Below are positions 44,029 through 55,024 of a stretch of 64,000 nt of DNA, piece by piece. The translations under genes were made by a program, and so were the position numbers. Under the pieces are notes generated by a model. The model saw only the letters and a list, made by a program, of their open reading frames with translations. It was not told the origin of the DNA and did not search any database. The stretch comes from Notolepis coatsorum (Eukaryota; Chordata; Actinopteri; Aulopiformes; Paralepididae): NCBI GenBank assembly GCA_963971535.1, contig OZ020592.1, positions 126,870,888 to 126,934,887 of the forward strand. The letters are read 5' to 3'. Each line of letters opens with the position of its first letter. Within the stretch, counting starts at the first letter, position 1.

Positions 44029-44640
44029 TCAAATGTATTGTCATCATGCAAGTACAGTACAGTACAACGGAAATAAGTTTGGCATCCAACCAGAGTGCAA
44101 ATGTAACAGTAAAGTGCAATAGTAATATACAATGTACATGTGATTGAACTGGGTATAAAATATATACATTAGTACTACTGAGTAATAGTGCTAATCACAT
44201 GTATACAGAGTTGTAGTATTAATGTACAGTGATACAGGTATAAAGACACTATGGTAGTAAGTCATACTGGCCAGCAGCGTAACTAGTAAGAGTAGGTATA
44301 GGGATATGTACAGATATAGATATAGTATCTACAGATATGTAACAAGAATTATATGCAGGTATATGTACACATACAGATGTGGATATATATATATATATAT
44401 GTACGGTAAGAATAAATATATAATATATTTTATTATATTATTATTATAATATAATTTTATATTTATTATTATATTTTGAGTTTTAAATTAACATAACATA
44501 TTCGTTGTATTCGTTCAGAACTGAAGGTCCCATACTGAAGTGGTTCGGTACGAATACGTGTACCGTTACACCCCTAATATATACAGCACTATTGTACATG
44601 CCATCATAGAGTTATATGGGTAGACTAGTATAGTATATGA
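44029..44640 (+). repeat. Interspersed repeat, right bracket of the 25-bp array, with an inserted fragment
   Basis: The start, agattagagtcaaatgtatt with tacagtacagtacaacggaa, looks like the terminus of a LINE/SINE-type repeat. The body matches the inverted copy at 35690-36005. It is interrupted at about 44411-44575 by AT-rich sequence ending cgtgtaccgttacaccccta, probably one end of another hAT-like element, after which the match resumes (atatacagcactattgtaca). Confidence 0.65.
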
Positions 44641-44965
44641 GGTAGGTAGGTAGTTCTGGTTCTTATTGGCACGTAATATCTGTCAGTGTGGGTAGGATGA
44701 CCTGAGTTGACACAAGGCAGAGGTGATTGACTGGAGCTGATTATCAGGTCAGATAGAGCCGCTCTCTCTTTTGTAGACACAGGTGTTCAAACAGTGTGGC
44801 TCTACCAGCAATATCAATAGCAACTGTGCCACCTGCTGGATGAAACAAGGAACTGCAGCCTCACTGACCCTCTGCATGTCAAAGTGGGTGCAGAGTAGAA
44901 ACCAATGCAATTCTGACAGAGATGCAGGCAACATTACATGAGGTCTAAGGTCCTAATAGTCTCGT
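44641..44965. other. Unassigned intronic sequence
   Basis: Mixed-composition, unique-looking sequence with no splice-flanked coding frame that I could match to CFAP299 or another family. Confidence 0.4.
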
Positions 44966-45125
44966 TTAGGCACATGTTTCTCTAAAATAATCCATAATCC
45001 ACAAGTTTCTCTAAAAGGTCCATAATCCACACGTTTCTCAAAAAGAAATCCATAATCCACATGTTTTTCTAAAATAATCCATAATCCACATGTTTCTCTA
45101 AAAGGTCCATAATCCACATGTAACC
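44966..45125. repeat. Short tandem repeat, about 5 copies of 28-30 bp
   Basis: The unit is cacatgtttctctaaaataa plus tccataatc, alternating with an aaaggtccataatc form. Confidence 0.8.
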
Positions 45126-45227
45126 AAACGGAGCCCCACCATCATTCTCTAGTTGATCAACTGATCTCTGGATGTACTAACTCAGGACATCGAGTGAGTG
45201 AGTTATTCATTGTATTTGCATGTAAAA

Positions 45228-45450
45228 GGTTGTGACGTTTGTAAACACTGGTGATGTCTGTAAACACTGGTGATCATGTCTGAAACACTGGTGATGTTTG
45301 TAAACACTGGTGATGTCTTTAAACACTGGTGATCATGTCTGAAACACTGGTGATGTTTGTAAACACTGGTGATGTCTTTAAACACTGGTGATCATGTCTG
45401 AAACACTGGTGATGTTTGTAAACACTGGTGATGTCTTTAAACACTGGTGA
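45228..45450. repeat. Minisatellite with 19-20 bp unit and about 60-bp higher order
   Basis: The base unit is taaacactggtgatgtct. Every third unit carries gatcatgtctg, giving a repeat of about 58-60 bp in about 3.5 copies. Confidence 0.85.
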
Positions 45451-45573
45451 ACAGATCTACAGTATATTCTGATTTATAATGTATTAAAAAAGTTCCAAAT
45501 GGCTTATTTTCTATCTCCAAAATCAAGAATGTATGAGAATACCCCACTTTTATAGCAATCATATAGTTAACAA

Positions 45574-45802
<229 letters not shown>

Positions 45803-45829
45803 CTAGATTAGACCCAGGCAATTAGACCC

Positions 45830-47296
45830 AGGCAACTATACCGGCCTGTTTCTATTCTCACCTCCATCTCGAAAGTCATGGAAAATATAGTCTACGAGCA
45901 GGTCGAAAAGTACCTAGCGGAAGAAAATCTAATCTACGAATTCCAATCTGGCTTCAGAACATCCCACTCCACTGACACATGCCTTCTCTATTTGAACGAC
46001 CACATCAAACAAGAGGTGGACGCGGGCAAATACTGCGGCATGGTCATGCTGGACCTACAAAAGGCCTTCGACACTGTCAATCACTCCATTCTGATTAACA
46101 AGCTAAAAGCAATTGGTTTTGATAGTCTATCAGTGAGCTGGATGCAATCCTACCTTGAGGGGAGGGAACAGATGGTGGAGGTAAACGGTACCCTATCCCC
46201 CCCCCTCACAGTGAGCTGTGGTGTTCCACAAGGAAGCATACTAGGACCGCTACTGTTCCTAATTTATGCAAATGACATGTCGTCAGCTTGTGACTGCAAC
46301 TTGTTCCTGTTTGCGGACGACTCAGCCCTGCTGGTCTCTGACAAGAACAAGTTACAGGTTGAAAAAACCCTCAGCTCGGAACTAGGCAAAATCTGCATAT
46401 GGCTCGCTGATAACAAACAATAGCACCTCAAAGGCGCTAAAAACAAAATTACAAACATCTCAAAACATCTTACTCCTAGAACCCACCTCACCCCTGCCCA
46501 CTTTGACAACCTAGGATGGCTTAGAGTAGACGACAGAGTACAGCAACTTGCAATGGGCCTGGTCTACAAGATACACTACACGACCAAGGTACCCATGTAC
46601 ATGTCAAAATACTTCCCAAAGGTCAGTGAATACCACGATCACAACACCAGAGGGAGCTCCACAAATCATGTTAAACCCAGATTCGGCTCAAACAAGGGAC
46701 TAAACACGTTTCGCAATTATGCCACATCAATGTGGAACGCCCTACCCAAAGCTGTAAAGGAATGTGAATCACTACCCACTTTCAAAACCTCTCTCAAGGG
46801 ACACCTACGGGAGACTGCAATTCGAAACTGGCCCCTGTAAATGTCCTAACCCAACCCCCTCCAATGTACAATAAATGTCCTAACCCAATAATACACAAGA
46901 CCCTCTTCTTGGAACCAAGTAAGGTTTCGTCGATAATCCAATGTACAGTTACTCACCCCGCCTACGACCCCCCCCCCCCCCCCCCCACCCCACCTACCAA
47001 CCTCCTACCTACCAACCTCCTCCAATGTAGTTTCTTCGTCAAATATACTCTCTTTTTTAGACAATTCTTGTATCACAAACAGTACTGTATTTGTAAATCT
47101 GGTATGTCATAAATGTATAGATGTAGCAGTACTGTCTATCTGTATGTCATATTATGTTATGATGAATTGAAAATGGGGGACCCTGATGTAAACAAGTCTT
47201 TCTCTGGTCTGCATCCCCTTAACAATTGTGTGTATTGAGCTGTACTGTATTGTAGGCTACAATCTGTTAATAAAAGTTTCAATCCATCAATCAATA
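45830..47296 (+). mobile_element. LINE family B copy with internal deletions
   Basis: RT sequence is open from 45878 to 46423 (MENIVYEQVEKYLAEENLIY, LDLQKAFDTVNHSILINKL, FADDSALLVSDKN), including the nine-C form of the run that is frameshifted in the 26.8-kb copy. At about 46420 roughly 320 bp found in the other copy are missing, and a further 20-25 bp are missing near 46465. The C-terminal part is again open at 46553-46840, and the 3' UTR ends in the caatccatcaatcaat tail. Confidence 0.85.
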
Positions 47297-47750
47297 GGTT
47301 CCTTGACAGCAATCGGAAGTGGGAAGTTGGAAGAGGAAAACGCGTTATGATCTCAGACCTACAACGGCGGAAATACTTTTACATTTAAAAAAAATAAATT
47401 ATACAATTTGTCTCGCATGAACTACAAATCAAAGATGGCAGTTTACAACGACACACAACTACTTACAAACGTACTATTAAAACAGTTAATAACAACATTA
47501 CCGTCCAAACAAGATGAGTGGCTGGCCACGTTGAAACGATGCTGAGACTTTCTTACTTGGGGTTTGAGAGAAATTGCGCCGTATAATTAGATTTTTTTCT
47601 AGTAGAAAGTCGGATTTTCCGACCTCCAAATTATGAACGAATGCAGGATTATAACCTAATTTCACTTTAACGTTAAACGGTGTCTTGTTGTCAGTGCGGC
47701 TATACTGTTTGTTAGCCTTGATTGATTGATTGATTGATTACATGCCTCAC
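47297..47750. other. Start of CFAP299 intron 1
   Basis: Apart from a (gatt)n tract at 47720-47738, just inside the splice donor, I see no repeat or gene. The (gatt)n tract may be the tail of another LINE B-like insertion. Confidence 0.5.
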
Positions 47751-47855
47751 CTCCATGTAATACAGGTCCTTAGGCGTGATTCTGGAGTTCAGGTAATCTT
47801 CATAAGTGGAGTAATCTTTAACGATACCGTCAATTTCATCGGGTCCCTTCTCCAT
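47751..47855 (-). CDS. cfap299: CFAP299 exon 1 (coding start)
   Basis: Thirty-five codons on the minus strand from the ATG at 47855 to a splice donor (ATGGAG before gtgaggc). The peptide reads MEKGPDEIDGIVKDYSTYED then YLNSRITPKDLYYME. The core FSTYEDYLDSQITPLDLYYLE is, as I recall it, the conserved N-terminus of vertebrate CFAP299, so both family and start are well supported. The donor phase is 0 and matches exon 2 at 31510-31613; intron 1 is 16,137 bp. Upstream, 68 bp from the ATG, is an X-box-like site that fits RFX control of ciliary genes. The neighbouring gene, the TRIP12 retrocopy, starts 772 bp away and points the other way. Confidence 0.9.
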
Positions 47856-47922
47856 CCTCAGAGGTGTGTTGTGTTGCTACGATAAGCTAACGATAGCTAT
47901 GTTTGTTTGGGCCTATGGGCTG

Positions 47923-47936
47923 GCTACCATAGCAAC
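47923..47936 (+). promoter_or_regulatory. X-box-like RFX site upstream of CFAP299
   Basis: GCTACC-AT-AGCAAC fits the X-box consensus GTNRCC, spacer 0-3, RGYAAC, at 11 of 12 half-site positions; the right half is perfect. RFX factors bind such sites within about 150 bp of ciliary gene starts. The site is near-palindromic, so it could act in both directions. Confidence 0.6.
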
Positions 47937-47946
47937 CGGCGTTCAT

Positions 47947-48012
47947 TTAACCCTTTCACTGCCACACTACAGAAGGTTATCCCTTTACTATCACACTACC
48001 GACGGTTACGGA
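47947..48012. mobile_element. piggyBac-like miniature element, left part only
   Basis: TTAA, then CCCTTTCACTGCCACACTAC and ccctttactatcacactacc, ending near gacggttacgg. Like the copy at 28903, it lacks a right terminus and breaks at the same internal place. Confidence 0.6.
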
Positions 48013-48097
48013 AATTGTGAAAGTGTGGGTGATGCGTGTGCACCGCCGGCCAACGGGAGGGTCTGTATTGTCTCTATATTGTCTCTTTCCACAGCAA

Positions 48098-48180
48098 CAC
48101 GCATTCCCTTAACAATTGTGTGTATTGAGCTGTACTGTATTGTACAATCTGTTAATAAAAGTTTCAATCCATCAATCAAA
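48098..48180 (+). mobile_element. LINE B 3' tail, about 80 bp
   Basis: cattcccttaacaattgtgt through gtttcaatccatcaatcaaa equals the last 80 bases of the LINE B family. It lies between the two head-to-head genes. Confidence 0.8.
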
Positions 48181-48207
48181 CCAAGGCACCTTGGTTGAGA
48201 AATGCAG

Positions 48208-48560
48208 GCTTCAATCTATGTTGTTTAGTCTATCTGTTCAGTACTGTTCAGTACTGTTTCAAGATGCACAATGAGATCTTCTGAGAGAATTGTTGAATAG
48301 ATACACAAATGTTCTAGAATGTTTGATTATGACATCAGACTGTGACATCACAAATGTTCTGAAATGTACTATTATGACATCATACTGTGACATCACAAAT
48401 GTTCTAGATTGTTTGATTATGACATCATACTGTGACATCACAAATGGTCTAGAATGTTCTATTATGACACATACTCAATCTATGTTGTTTAGTCTATCTG
48501 TTCAGTACTGTTCAGTACTGTTTCAAGATGCACAATGAGATCTTCTGAGAGAATTAGGAA
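48208..48560. repeat. Duplicated block and short tandem repeat upstream of the TRIP12 retrocopy
   Basis: A block of about 82 bp (caatctatgttgtttagtct to cttctgagagaatt) occurs at 48212-48293 and again at 48477-48556. Between them are about 4 copies of a 45-bp unit holding attatgacatcatactgtga and catcacaaatgttcta. Each unit contains a TGACATCA word, one base from the CRE octamer. Confidence 0.75.
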
Positions 48561-48602
48561 TCAATTAGGAACAAATAGTGAATGGTAGTGTCTAGAAAGG
48601 GT

Positions 48603-48644
48603 ATGTCCCTTCAGGAGAGAGGTGCCAATGTCCAACCGGCCTAA
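48603..48644 (+). promoter_or_regulatory. Possible upstream ORF overlapping the TRIP12 start
   Basis: An ATG at 48603 opens a 13-codon frame ([13 protein letters not shown]) that stops at 48644, past and out of frame with the main ATG at 48628. Its -3 base is G, while the main ATG has C at -3, so if transcription starts upstream of 48603 it should reduce translation of the main frame. Confidence 0.4.
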
Positions 48645-51600
48645 TTCCAATCCAGGGGGGTCACTGCGCCGTTCACAGAGGAACACTGCTGCGGCCCAGC
48701 CACAAGACCACACAGTCGCTGGAAGGTTGCAGTCAGAGCAGGTAAAATATAAAGCAAATTCCCCTCCTGAAAGTAGAAGACCTAATAGGTCTACGGCTTC
48801 CAAAGCCACACCCAGCTCAGCCTCTGGCCAGTCCAGAGGGCACAGCTCAAGAAGAAGCGGTCTTTCTCTGTCCGTGGCTTCATTTGTGCCACAAGACGAC
48901 CCAGAGGCTGCAGGGACATCTGAGAGAGAGCGATCAGGCCACCAGTCAAAGAGTGAAAGCACCCGAGGGCTGAAGCGAAGTTCAGCTCCTGACCATAACA
49001 GTACCCATGGCCGCACCCCCACTAAGAAGTCTAAATCACTCCTGCCACCCTGTGATAAAACCCCAGAGACTAAGAAGGGCCCAGCTAAGTCCAAGAAGAG
49101 ACCACTGGCATCGGAGCCGCCTGTGCCCACAGGCCGAGGCCAGAGCAAGAAGAGCGGGGCCTCTGGGGCCTCTCCCACCCAGAAACGGAAGAAGGCGGAC
49201 TCCCTCCCCGGTCTGAGCAGCGCCGCTGGGTCCCTCCCCAACCGCACCGAGGGAAGATCAGCAAAACCCACCAAGCTGGCGTCTAAATCGGCCGCCTCAG
49301 CCAAAGCTGGGTGTAGCACCGTGACGGACTCCTCCTCTTCTGCCTCCACCTCTTCCTCTTCCTCCTCCACAGGCACCAACAGCACTGCCCCACAGGGTGC
49401 CCGGGTCAAGCAGGGAAAAGACCAGAACAAGGCGCGCCGGTCCCGCTCTGCCTCAAGCCCCTCCCCCCGCCGTAGCACCCGTGACAAGGAGCAGGCCAAA
49501 GCTGCTGCATCTTCCAAATTCGAGTGGGCAAAATTCAGCCCCAAAGTCAACCTGCCAAAGCCCAAACTGTCCCTGCCTGGATCCTCCAAGACTGAAACCT
49601 CTAAACCTGGGCCCTCAGGACTACAGGCCAAACTAGCAAGTTTGAGGAAGTCCACTAAGAAGTGCAGCGAGTCTCCTCCAGCAGAGCTCCCCAGCTTTCG
49701 GCGGAGCACGCGGCAGAAGACCACAGGCTCTTGTGCCAGCACCAGTCAGCGCGGCTCAGGCCTGGGCAAGCGCAGGGCAGCCGAAGCTCGCCGACAGGAG
49801 AAAATGGCAGACTCTGACAACAACCAGGATGGGGCCAACTCATCAGCCACTCGCACTGACGAGGCACCGCAGGGGGCTTCAGCGTCTAGCTCAGTTGCTG
49901 GAGCTGTAGGTATGACCACCTCTGGAGAGAGTGAGTCCGATGACTCTGAAATGGGCAGGCTCCAGGCCCTCTTGGAGGCCAGGGGTCTCCCCCCACATCT
50001 CTTTGGGCCCCTGGGGCCCCGCATGTCACAGCTGTTCCACAGGACCATAGGCAGCGGAGCCAGCTCCGAGGCTCAGCAGCTGCTGCAGGGCCTGCAGGCC
50101 ACAGGCGATGAGTCCCAGCAGCTCCAAGCCGCCATTGAGATGTGCCAGCTGCTGGTGATGGGCAACGAGGAGACACTGGGGGGATTCCCCGTCAAGAGCG
50201 TGGTTCCCGCTCTGATCACATTGTTACAAATGGAGCATAATTTTGACATTATGAATCATGCCTCCCGCGCTCTCACATACATGATGGAGGCACTTCCTCG
50301 ATCCTCTGCTGTGGTGGTCGATGCCATTCCTGTCTTCCTGGAAAAGCTTCAGGTGATCCAGGTCATTGACGTAGCGGAGCAGGCACTGACTGCCTTGGAG
50401 ATGTTGTCAAGGCGACACAGCAAAGCCATCCTGCAGGCTGGTGGGCTTGCTGTCTGTCTGCTGTACTTGGAGTTCTTCAGCATCAACGCCCAGAGGAACG
50501 CCCTGGCTATCACAGCCAACTGCTGCCAGAGCATCACCCCAGACGAGTTCCACTTTGTTGCTGACTCTCTGCCACTGCTGACTCAGAGACTCACTCACCA
50601 GGATAAGAAATCCGTCGAAAGCACTTGTCTCTGTTTCGCCAGATTGGTGGACAACTTCCAGCACGAGGAGAACCTTCTGCAGCAGGTGGCCTCGCGGGAC
50701 CTGCTGACCAACATTCAGCAGCTGTTTGTGGTCACCCCTCCTGTGCTGAGCTCTGGGATGTTCATCATGGTGGTCCGCATGTTCTCCCTCATGTGCTCCA
50801 ACTGCCCCTGCCTGGCCGTGCAGCTCATGAAGCAGAACATAGCGGAGACTCTGCGCTTCCTCCTGTGCGGTGCATCAGATGGTAGCTGCCAGGAGCAGAT
50901 TGATCTGGTTCCCTGGAGCCCTCAGGAGCTCTATGAACTCACCTCCCTCATATGTGAGCTGATGCCCTGTCAGCCCAGAGAAGGCATCTTTGCTGTGGAT
51001 GTGATGCTGAAGAAGGGCAGTGCCCATACCACAGAGGGAGCCATCTGGCAGTGGAGGGGTGACCGGGGTCTGTGGCACCCTTACAACTGCATCGACAGCC
51101 GCATTATTGAGACGGCCCACCAGAATGGAGAGGACGAGATCAGCTTATCCACCTTGGGTCGAGTCTACACCATCGACTTCAACTCTATGCAGCAGATCAA
51201 CAAGGACACAGGCACGGCACGAGGTATTCAGAGGAAACCTAATCCTCTAGTCAACCCCAATCCAGGGGCTCACCAAGAGGTACGGCGGGAGGATGCGCGG
51301 GCCCAGCTGATGAAGGAGGACCCTGAGCTGGCCAAGTACTTCATCAAGACTCTGTTTGGGGTCCTGTACGAGGTGTACAGCTCCTCGGCTGGCCCTGCCG
51401 TCAGTCATAAGTGCCTTAGAGCCATCCTCAGGATCATCTTCTTTGCCGAGGCAGAGCTGCTGAAGGACGTGCTGAGGAACCACGCTGTGTCCAGTTCCCA
51501 TGTGTCCCTTTACAGTCACATTGCCTCCATGCTGTCCAGCCAAGACCTGACGATTGTAGTGGGTTCTCTGCAGATGGCTGAGATCCTAATGCAGAAGCTG

Positions 51601-54600
51601 CCTGGTGTCTTCAGTGTCTATTTCAGAAGAGAAGGCGTGATGCACCAGGTGAAGAACCTGTCTGAGTCGGAGACCTTCTTGGTCACCAGTCCCCCCAAGG
51701 CCTGCACCAGTGGCACTGCCAGTTTGTGTACCACAACTATCAGCACTGCCACCACTACAGCAGCGTCTAATGCCACTCCTGACCTGGGCTCGCCCAGCTT
51801 CCAGCACAGCATGGACGACTCACTAGACCTCAGCCCTCAGGGGCGGTTAAGTGACGTCCTGAAGAGGAAACAGCTGCCCAAGAGAGGACCCAGACGGCCC
51901 AAGTACTCTCCTCCCAGGGATGACGACAAAGTAGACAATCAGGCTAAGAGCCCCACCACTACTCAGTCCCCCAAATCATCCTTCTTGGCCAGTCTCAATC
52001 CCAAGACATGGGGTAAACTGGGAACCCAGACGAACAGCGCCAACTCTGAGCCCTCTCGCACGGCAGGGGTGAGTGGCCTGGCACAGGCCCCACCCAAGGA
52101 CTCCATCTCCAACAACAGGGACAAGATCAAGGCCTGGATCAAAGAGACGGCCAGTAAATTTGTGGAACGCTACTTTAACCCCGAGAACGTGGACGGCACC
52201 AACCCTGCCATGAATGTACTCCAGAGACTCTGCACAGCCACCGAGCAGCTCAGCCTGCAGGTGGATGGTGGTGTGGAGTGCCTGGTGGAGATCTGCAGTA
52301 TCGTATCAGAGTCTGACGTGTCGTCATTTGAGATCCAGCACAGTGGGCTGGTCAAACAGCTGCTGATCTACCTGACCTCCAACACAGACAGGGACTTGAT
52401 CACCCGCGATGTGCGGCTCAAGAGGTTCCTGCACGTCTTCTTTGGCTGTCCGATTCCTGGGATGGAGCCTGCAGGTCGCCTGGATCCGTCTGATAACGGT
52501 CCTCTCCTGGCCTTGGTGCACAAGATGAACAACTGTCTCAGCCAAATGGAGCAGTTCCCTGTCAAAATGCACGACTTCCCCAGCGGCAACGGCAATGGGA
52601 GCAGAGGCTCTCAGGCACTGAAGTTCTTTAACACACACCAGTTGAAGTGCCAGCTACAAAGGCACCCAGATTGCACTAATGTGAAGCAATGGAAGGGCGG
52701 TCCAGTGAAGATCAACCCCCTGGCGTTGGTGCAGGCCATTGAGAGATACCTGGTTGTCCGAGGTTACGGGCGAATCAGAGAGGAAGATGAAGACAGCGAC
52801 GATGATGGTTCCGATGATGAACTTGACGAGTCGCTGGCCGCCCAGTTCCTGAATTCAGGTAGCGTGCGCCACAGATTGCAGTTCTACATCGGTGACCACC
52901 TGTTGCCCTACAACATGACTGTGTACCAGGCTGTGTGGCAGTTCAGCCTCCAGGCAGAGGAGGAGAGGGAGTCCACAGACGACGAGGCCAACCCGCTCGG
53001 ACGAGCGGCCATCTGGACCAAAACACACACCATATGGTATAAGCCTGTGAGAGAAGACGAGGACGGCAGCAAAGACGCAGTGGGAGGGAAGCGTGGCAGA
53101 GCGCAGACCGCCCCCACCAAGACCTCGCCTCGCAACGCCAAGAAGCAGGATGAGCTGTGGCACAATGGTGTGTGTCCCAGTGTCGCCAGTCCTTTAGAGA
53201 CGTACCTCATTTCGGAGCCACCAGAGACCATAACCTTTGATGACCCCTCTTTAGAGGTCAACCTGCTGCTCAGGGTCCTGTACTCCATCAGTAGATACTG
53301 GTTCTACCTGTATGATAGTGCTGCCTGTAAGGAGATCATCCCCACCAGTGAGTTCATCAACAGTAAGCTGACCACCAAGGCCAACCGGCAGCTGCAGGAC
53401 CCGCTTGTCATCATGACCGGCAACATCCCCACCTGGCTCACGGAGCTGGGCAAGACCTGCCCGTTCTTCTTCCCCTTCGACACACGGCAGATGCTCTTCT
53501 ATGTAACCGCCTTCGACCGCGACAGGGCCATGCAGCGCCTGCTCGACACCAACCCTGAGATCAACCAATCAGACTCTCAGGACAGCCGGGTGGCACCACG
53601 TCTCGACAGGAAAAAGAGGACGATAAACCGCAATGAGCTGCTGAAGCAGGCGGAGTCGGTCATGCAGGACCTGGGCAGCTCCAGGGCCATGCTAGAGATC
53701 CAGTATGAGAATGAGGTGGGCACGGGTCTGGGCCCGACCCTGGAGTTCTACACCCTGGTGTCCCAGGAGCTGCAGCGGGCCGACCTCGGGCTGTGGAGGG
53801 GTGAAGAGGTCACCCTGGCCAATCCTAAAGGGAGCCAAGAAGGGACCAAGTACATGTTCAGCTCCAGAGGACTGTTTGCTGTTCCCTTTGGCAGGACGAC
53901 CAAACCAGCACACATTGCCAAAATCAAAATGAAGTTCCGCTTCTTGGGGAAACTGATGGCCAAAGCCATTATGGACTTCAGACTGCTGGACCTGCCCCTG
54001 GGGCTGCCCTTCTACAAGTGGATGCTGGGGCATGAGACGTCCATCAGCTCCCATGACCTGGTCAACATCGACCCTGGTGTGGCCAAGTCCATCCAGCACC
54101 TGGAGGACATCATCCGCCAGAAGAAGAGGCTGGAGCAAGATTGTTCACAGACGAGGGAGACCTTGCAGCAGGCCCTGGAGAGCCTCAACATGAATGGATG
54201 CTCAGTGGAGGACCTGGGCTTGGATTTCACCTTACCTGGGTTCCCCAACATCGATCTGAAGAAGGGGGGCAAAGACGTCCCTGTCACCATCTACAACCTG
54301 GAGGAGTACCTCAGGTTGGTGGTATACTGGACCCTCAATGAAGGCGTGTCGAGGCAGTTTGAGTCGTTCAGGGAAGGGTTCGAGTCTGTCTTCCCCCTGC
54401 ACCATCTGCAGTACTTCTATCCAGAGGAGCTGGACCAGCTGCTGTGTGGCAGCAAGTCCGAGACGTGGGACGTCAAGACGTTAATGGAATGCTGTCGGCC
54501 CGACCACGGCTACACACACGACAGCCGCGTGGTGAGGTTCCTGTTTGAAGTGCTGAGCAGCTTCGACGCCGAGCAGCAAAGGCTCTTCCTGCAGTTCGTC

Positions 54601-54825
54601 ACTGGAAGCCCCAGGCTGCCTGTCGGAGGATTCCGGAGTCTCAACCCTCCTCTGACCATCGTGAGGAAGACATTAGAGTCCACGGAGAACTCCGACGACT
54701 TCCTCCCTTCAGTCATGACCTGTTTCAACTACCTGAAGCTCCCAGACTACTCCAGCATAGAGATCATGCGCGAGAAACTGTTAATCGCGGCCCGCGAGGG
54801 CCAGCAGTCTTTCCACCTCTCCTGA
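48628..54825 (+). CDS. trip12: Intronless TRIP12 retrocopy, E3 ubiquitin-protein ligase, uninterrupted
   Basis: One open frame of 2065 codons without introns. TRIP12 is a nuclear HECT-type E3 that ubiquitinates, among others, ARF, and limits the RNF168 response at DNA breaks; in other vertebrates it is encoded by about 40 exons. The start [19 protein letters not shown] is the family start, so I use the ATG at 48628; an in-frame GTG six bases earlier is not needed. Order: basic disordered N-terminus (1-425), [17 protein letters not shown] at 429, armadillo-like region (about 450-800), WWE domain (about 803-875, [17 protein letters not shown]), acidic linker ([18 protein letters not shown], about 1386), HECT domain (about 1690-2065) ending [10 protein letters not shown]. 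The catalytic Cys is residue 2032 in [16 protein letters not shown]. Length is close to the long spliced forms (about 2000-2040 in human). It is a retrocopy by its lack of introns; no premature stop or frameshift is visible. Confidence 0.95.
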   Translation: MSNRPNSNPGGSLRRSQRNTAAAQPQDHTVAGRLQSEQVKYKANSPPESRRPNRSTASKATPSSASGQSRGHSSRRSGLSLSVASFVPQDDPEAAGTSERERSGHQSKSESTRGLKRSSAPDHNSTHGRTPTKKSKSLLPPCDKTPETKKGPAKSKKRPLASEPPVPTGRGQSKKSGASGASPTQKRKKADSLPGLSSAAGSLPNRTEGRSAKPTKLASKSAASAKAGCSTVTDSSSSASTSSSSSSTGTNSTAPQGARVKQGKDQNKARRSRSASSPSPRRSTRDKEQAKAAASSKFEWAKFSPKVNLPKPKLSLPGSSKTETSKPGPSGLQAKLASLRKSTKKCSESPPAELPSFRRSTRQKTTGSCASTSQRGSGLGKRRAAEARRQEKMADSDNNQDGANSSATRTDEAPQGASASSSVAGAVGMTTSGESESDDSEMGRLQALLEARGLPPHLFGPLGPRMSQLFHRTIGSGASSEAQQLLQGLQATGDESQQLQAAIEMCQLLVMGNEETLGGFPVKSVVPALITLLQMEHNFDIMNHASRALTYMMEALPRSSAVVVDAIPVFLEKLQVIQVIDVAEQALTALEMLSRRHSKAILQAGGLAVCLLYLEFFSINAQRNALAITANCCQSITPDEFHFVADSLPLLTQRLTHQDKKSVESTCLCFARLVDNFQHEENLLQQVASRDLLTNIQQLFVVTPPVLSSGMFIMVVRMFSLMCSNCPCLAVQLMKQNIAETLRFLLCGASDGSCQEQIDLVPWSPQELYELTSLICELMPCQPREGIFAVDVMLKKGSAHTTEGAIWQWRGDRGLWHPYNCIDSRIIETAHQNGEDEISLSTLGRVYTIDFNSMQQINKDTGTARGIQRKPNPLVNPNPGAHQEVRREDARAQLMKEDPELAKYFIKTLFGVLYEVYSSSAGPAVSHKCLRAILRIIFFAEAELLKDVLRNHAVSSSHVSLYSHIASMLSSQDLTIVVGSLQMAEILMQKLPGVFSVYFRREGVMHQVKNLSESETFLVTSPPKACTSGTASLCTTTISTATTTAASNATPDLGSPSFQHSMDDSLDLSPQGRLSDVLKRKQLPKRGPRRPKYSPPRDDDKVDNQAKSPTTTQSPKSSFLASLNPKTWGKLGTQTNSANSEPSRTAGVSGLAQAPPKDSISNNRDKIKAWIKETASKFVERYFNPENVDGTNPAMNVLQRLCTATEQLSLQVDGGVECLVEICSIVSESDVSSFEIQHSGLVKQLLIYLTSNTDRDLITRDVRLKRFLHVFFGCPIPGMEPAGRLDPSDNGPLLALVHKMNNCLSQMEQFPVKMHDFPSGNGNGSRGSQALKFFNTHQLKCQLQRHPDCTNVKQWKGGPVKINPLALVQAIERYLVVRGYGRIREEDEDSDDDGSDDELDESLAAQFLNSGSVRHRLQFYIGDHLLPYNMTVYQAVWQFSLQAEEERESTDDEANPLGRAAIWTKTHTIWYKPVREDEDGSKDAVGGKRGRAQTAPTKTSPRNAKKQDELWHNGVCPSVASPLETYLISEPPETITFDDPSLEVNLLLRVLYSISRYWFYLYDSAACKEIIPTSEFINSKLTTKANRQLQDPLVIMTGNIPTWLTELGKTCPFFFPFDTRQMLFYVTAFDRDRAMQRLLDTNPEINQSDSQDSRVAPRLDRKKRTINRNELLKQAESVMQDLGSSRAMLEIQYENEVGTGLGPTLEFYTLVSQELQRADLGLWRGEEVTLANPKGSQEGTKYMFSSRGLFAVPFGRTTKPAHIAKIKMKFRFLGKLMAKAIMDFRLLDLPLGLPFYKWMLGHETSISSHDLVNIDPGVAKSIQHLEDIIRQKKRLEQDCSQTRETLQQALESLNMNGCSVEDLGLDFTLPGFPNIDLKKGGKDVPVTIYNLEEYLRLVVYWTLNEGVSRQFESFREGFESVFPLHHLQYFYPEELDQLLCGSKSETWDVKTLMECCRPDHGYTHDSRVVRFLFEVLSSFDAEQQRLFLQFVTGSPRLPVGGFRSLNPPLTIVRKTLESTENSDDFLPSVMTCFNYLKLPDYSSIEIMREKLLIAAREGQQSFHLS

Positions 54826-55024
54826 TCGCGCCGCGTCTCACATTCAAAATGCCTTCTACAAGCAACCCATGAAGTTATGACTTCCCTCTAATTTTTTTTT
54901 TTTTTTTTTTTTGTAATCACATACAGTACATCAAGGCAACGTGTACAGCCTTCTTGTTTAGAGAAAGCAGCTTGCAAACGGAAGGCGTTACATGACTCAC
55001 AGAACTTAAAAAAAAAAAAAAAAG
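54826..55024 (+). other. 3' UTR of the TRIP12 retrocopy ending in an A-run
   Basis: About 180 bp with a T-tract (54891-54912) and gtacatcaaggcaacgtgta, ending in an A-run (about 55009-55024). The A-run could be the poly(A) tail of the retrocopied mRNA, but the adjoining inverted LTR piece also has an A-rich edge (its other copy reads aaaaacaaaagctaag), so the origin of the A-run is ambiguous. No AATAAA lies just upstream of it. Confidence 0.5.

Noticed and set aside
48622-48627. In-frame GTG as a start six bases before the TRIP12 ATG
   Set aside because: The ATG at 48628 gives exactly the family start MSNRPN; a GTG start is not expected in a vertebrate gene.
48561-49742. Long minus-strand frame of about 390 codons opposite the TRIP12 N-terminus
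   Set aside because: It is a mirror of the GC-rich TRIP12 coding strand. It has no family likeness and ends arbitrarily.
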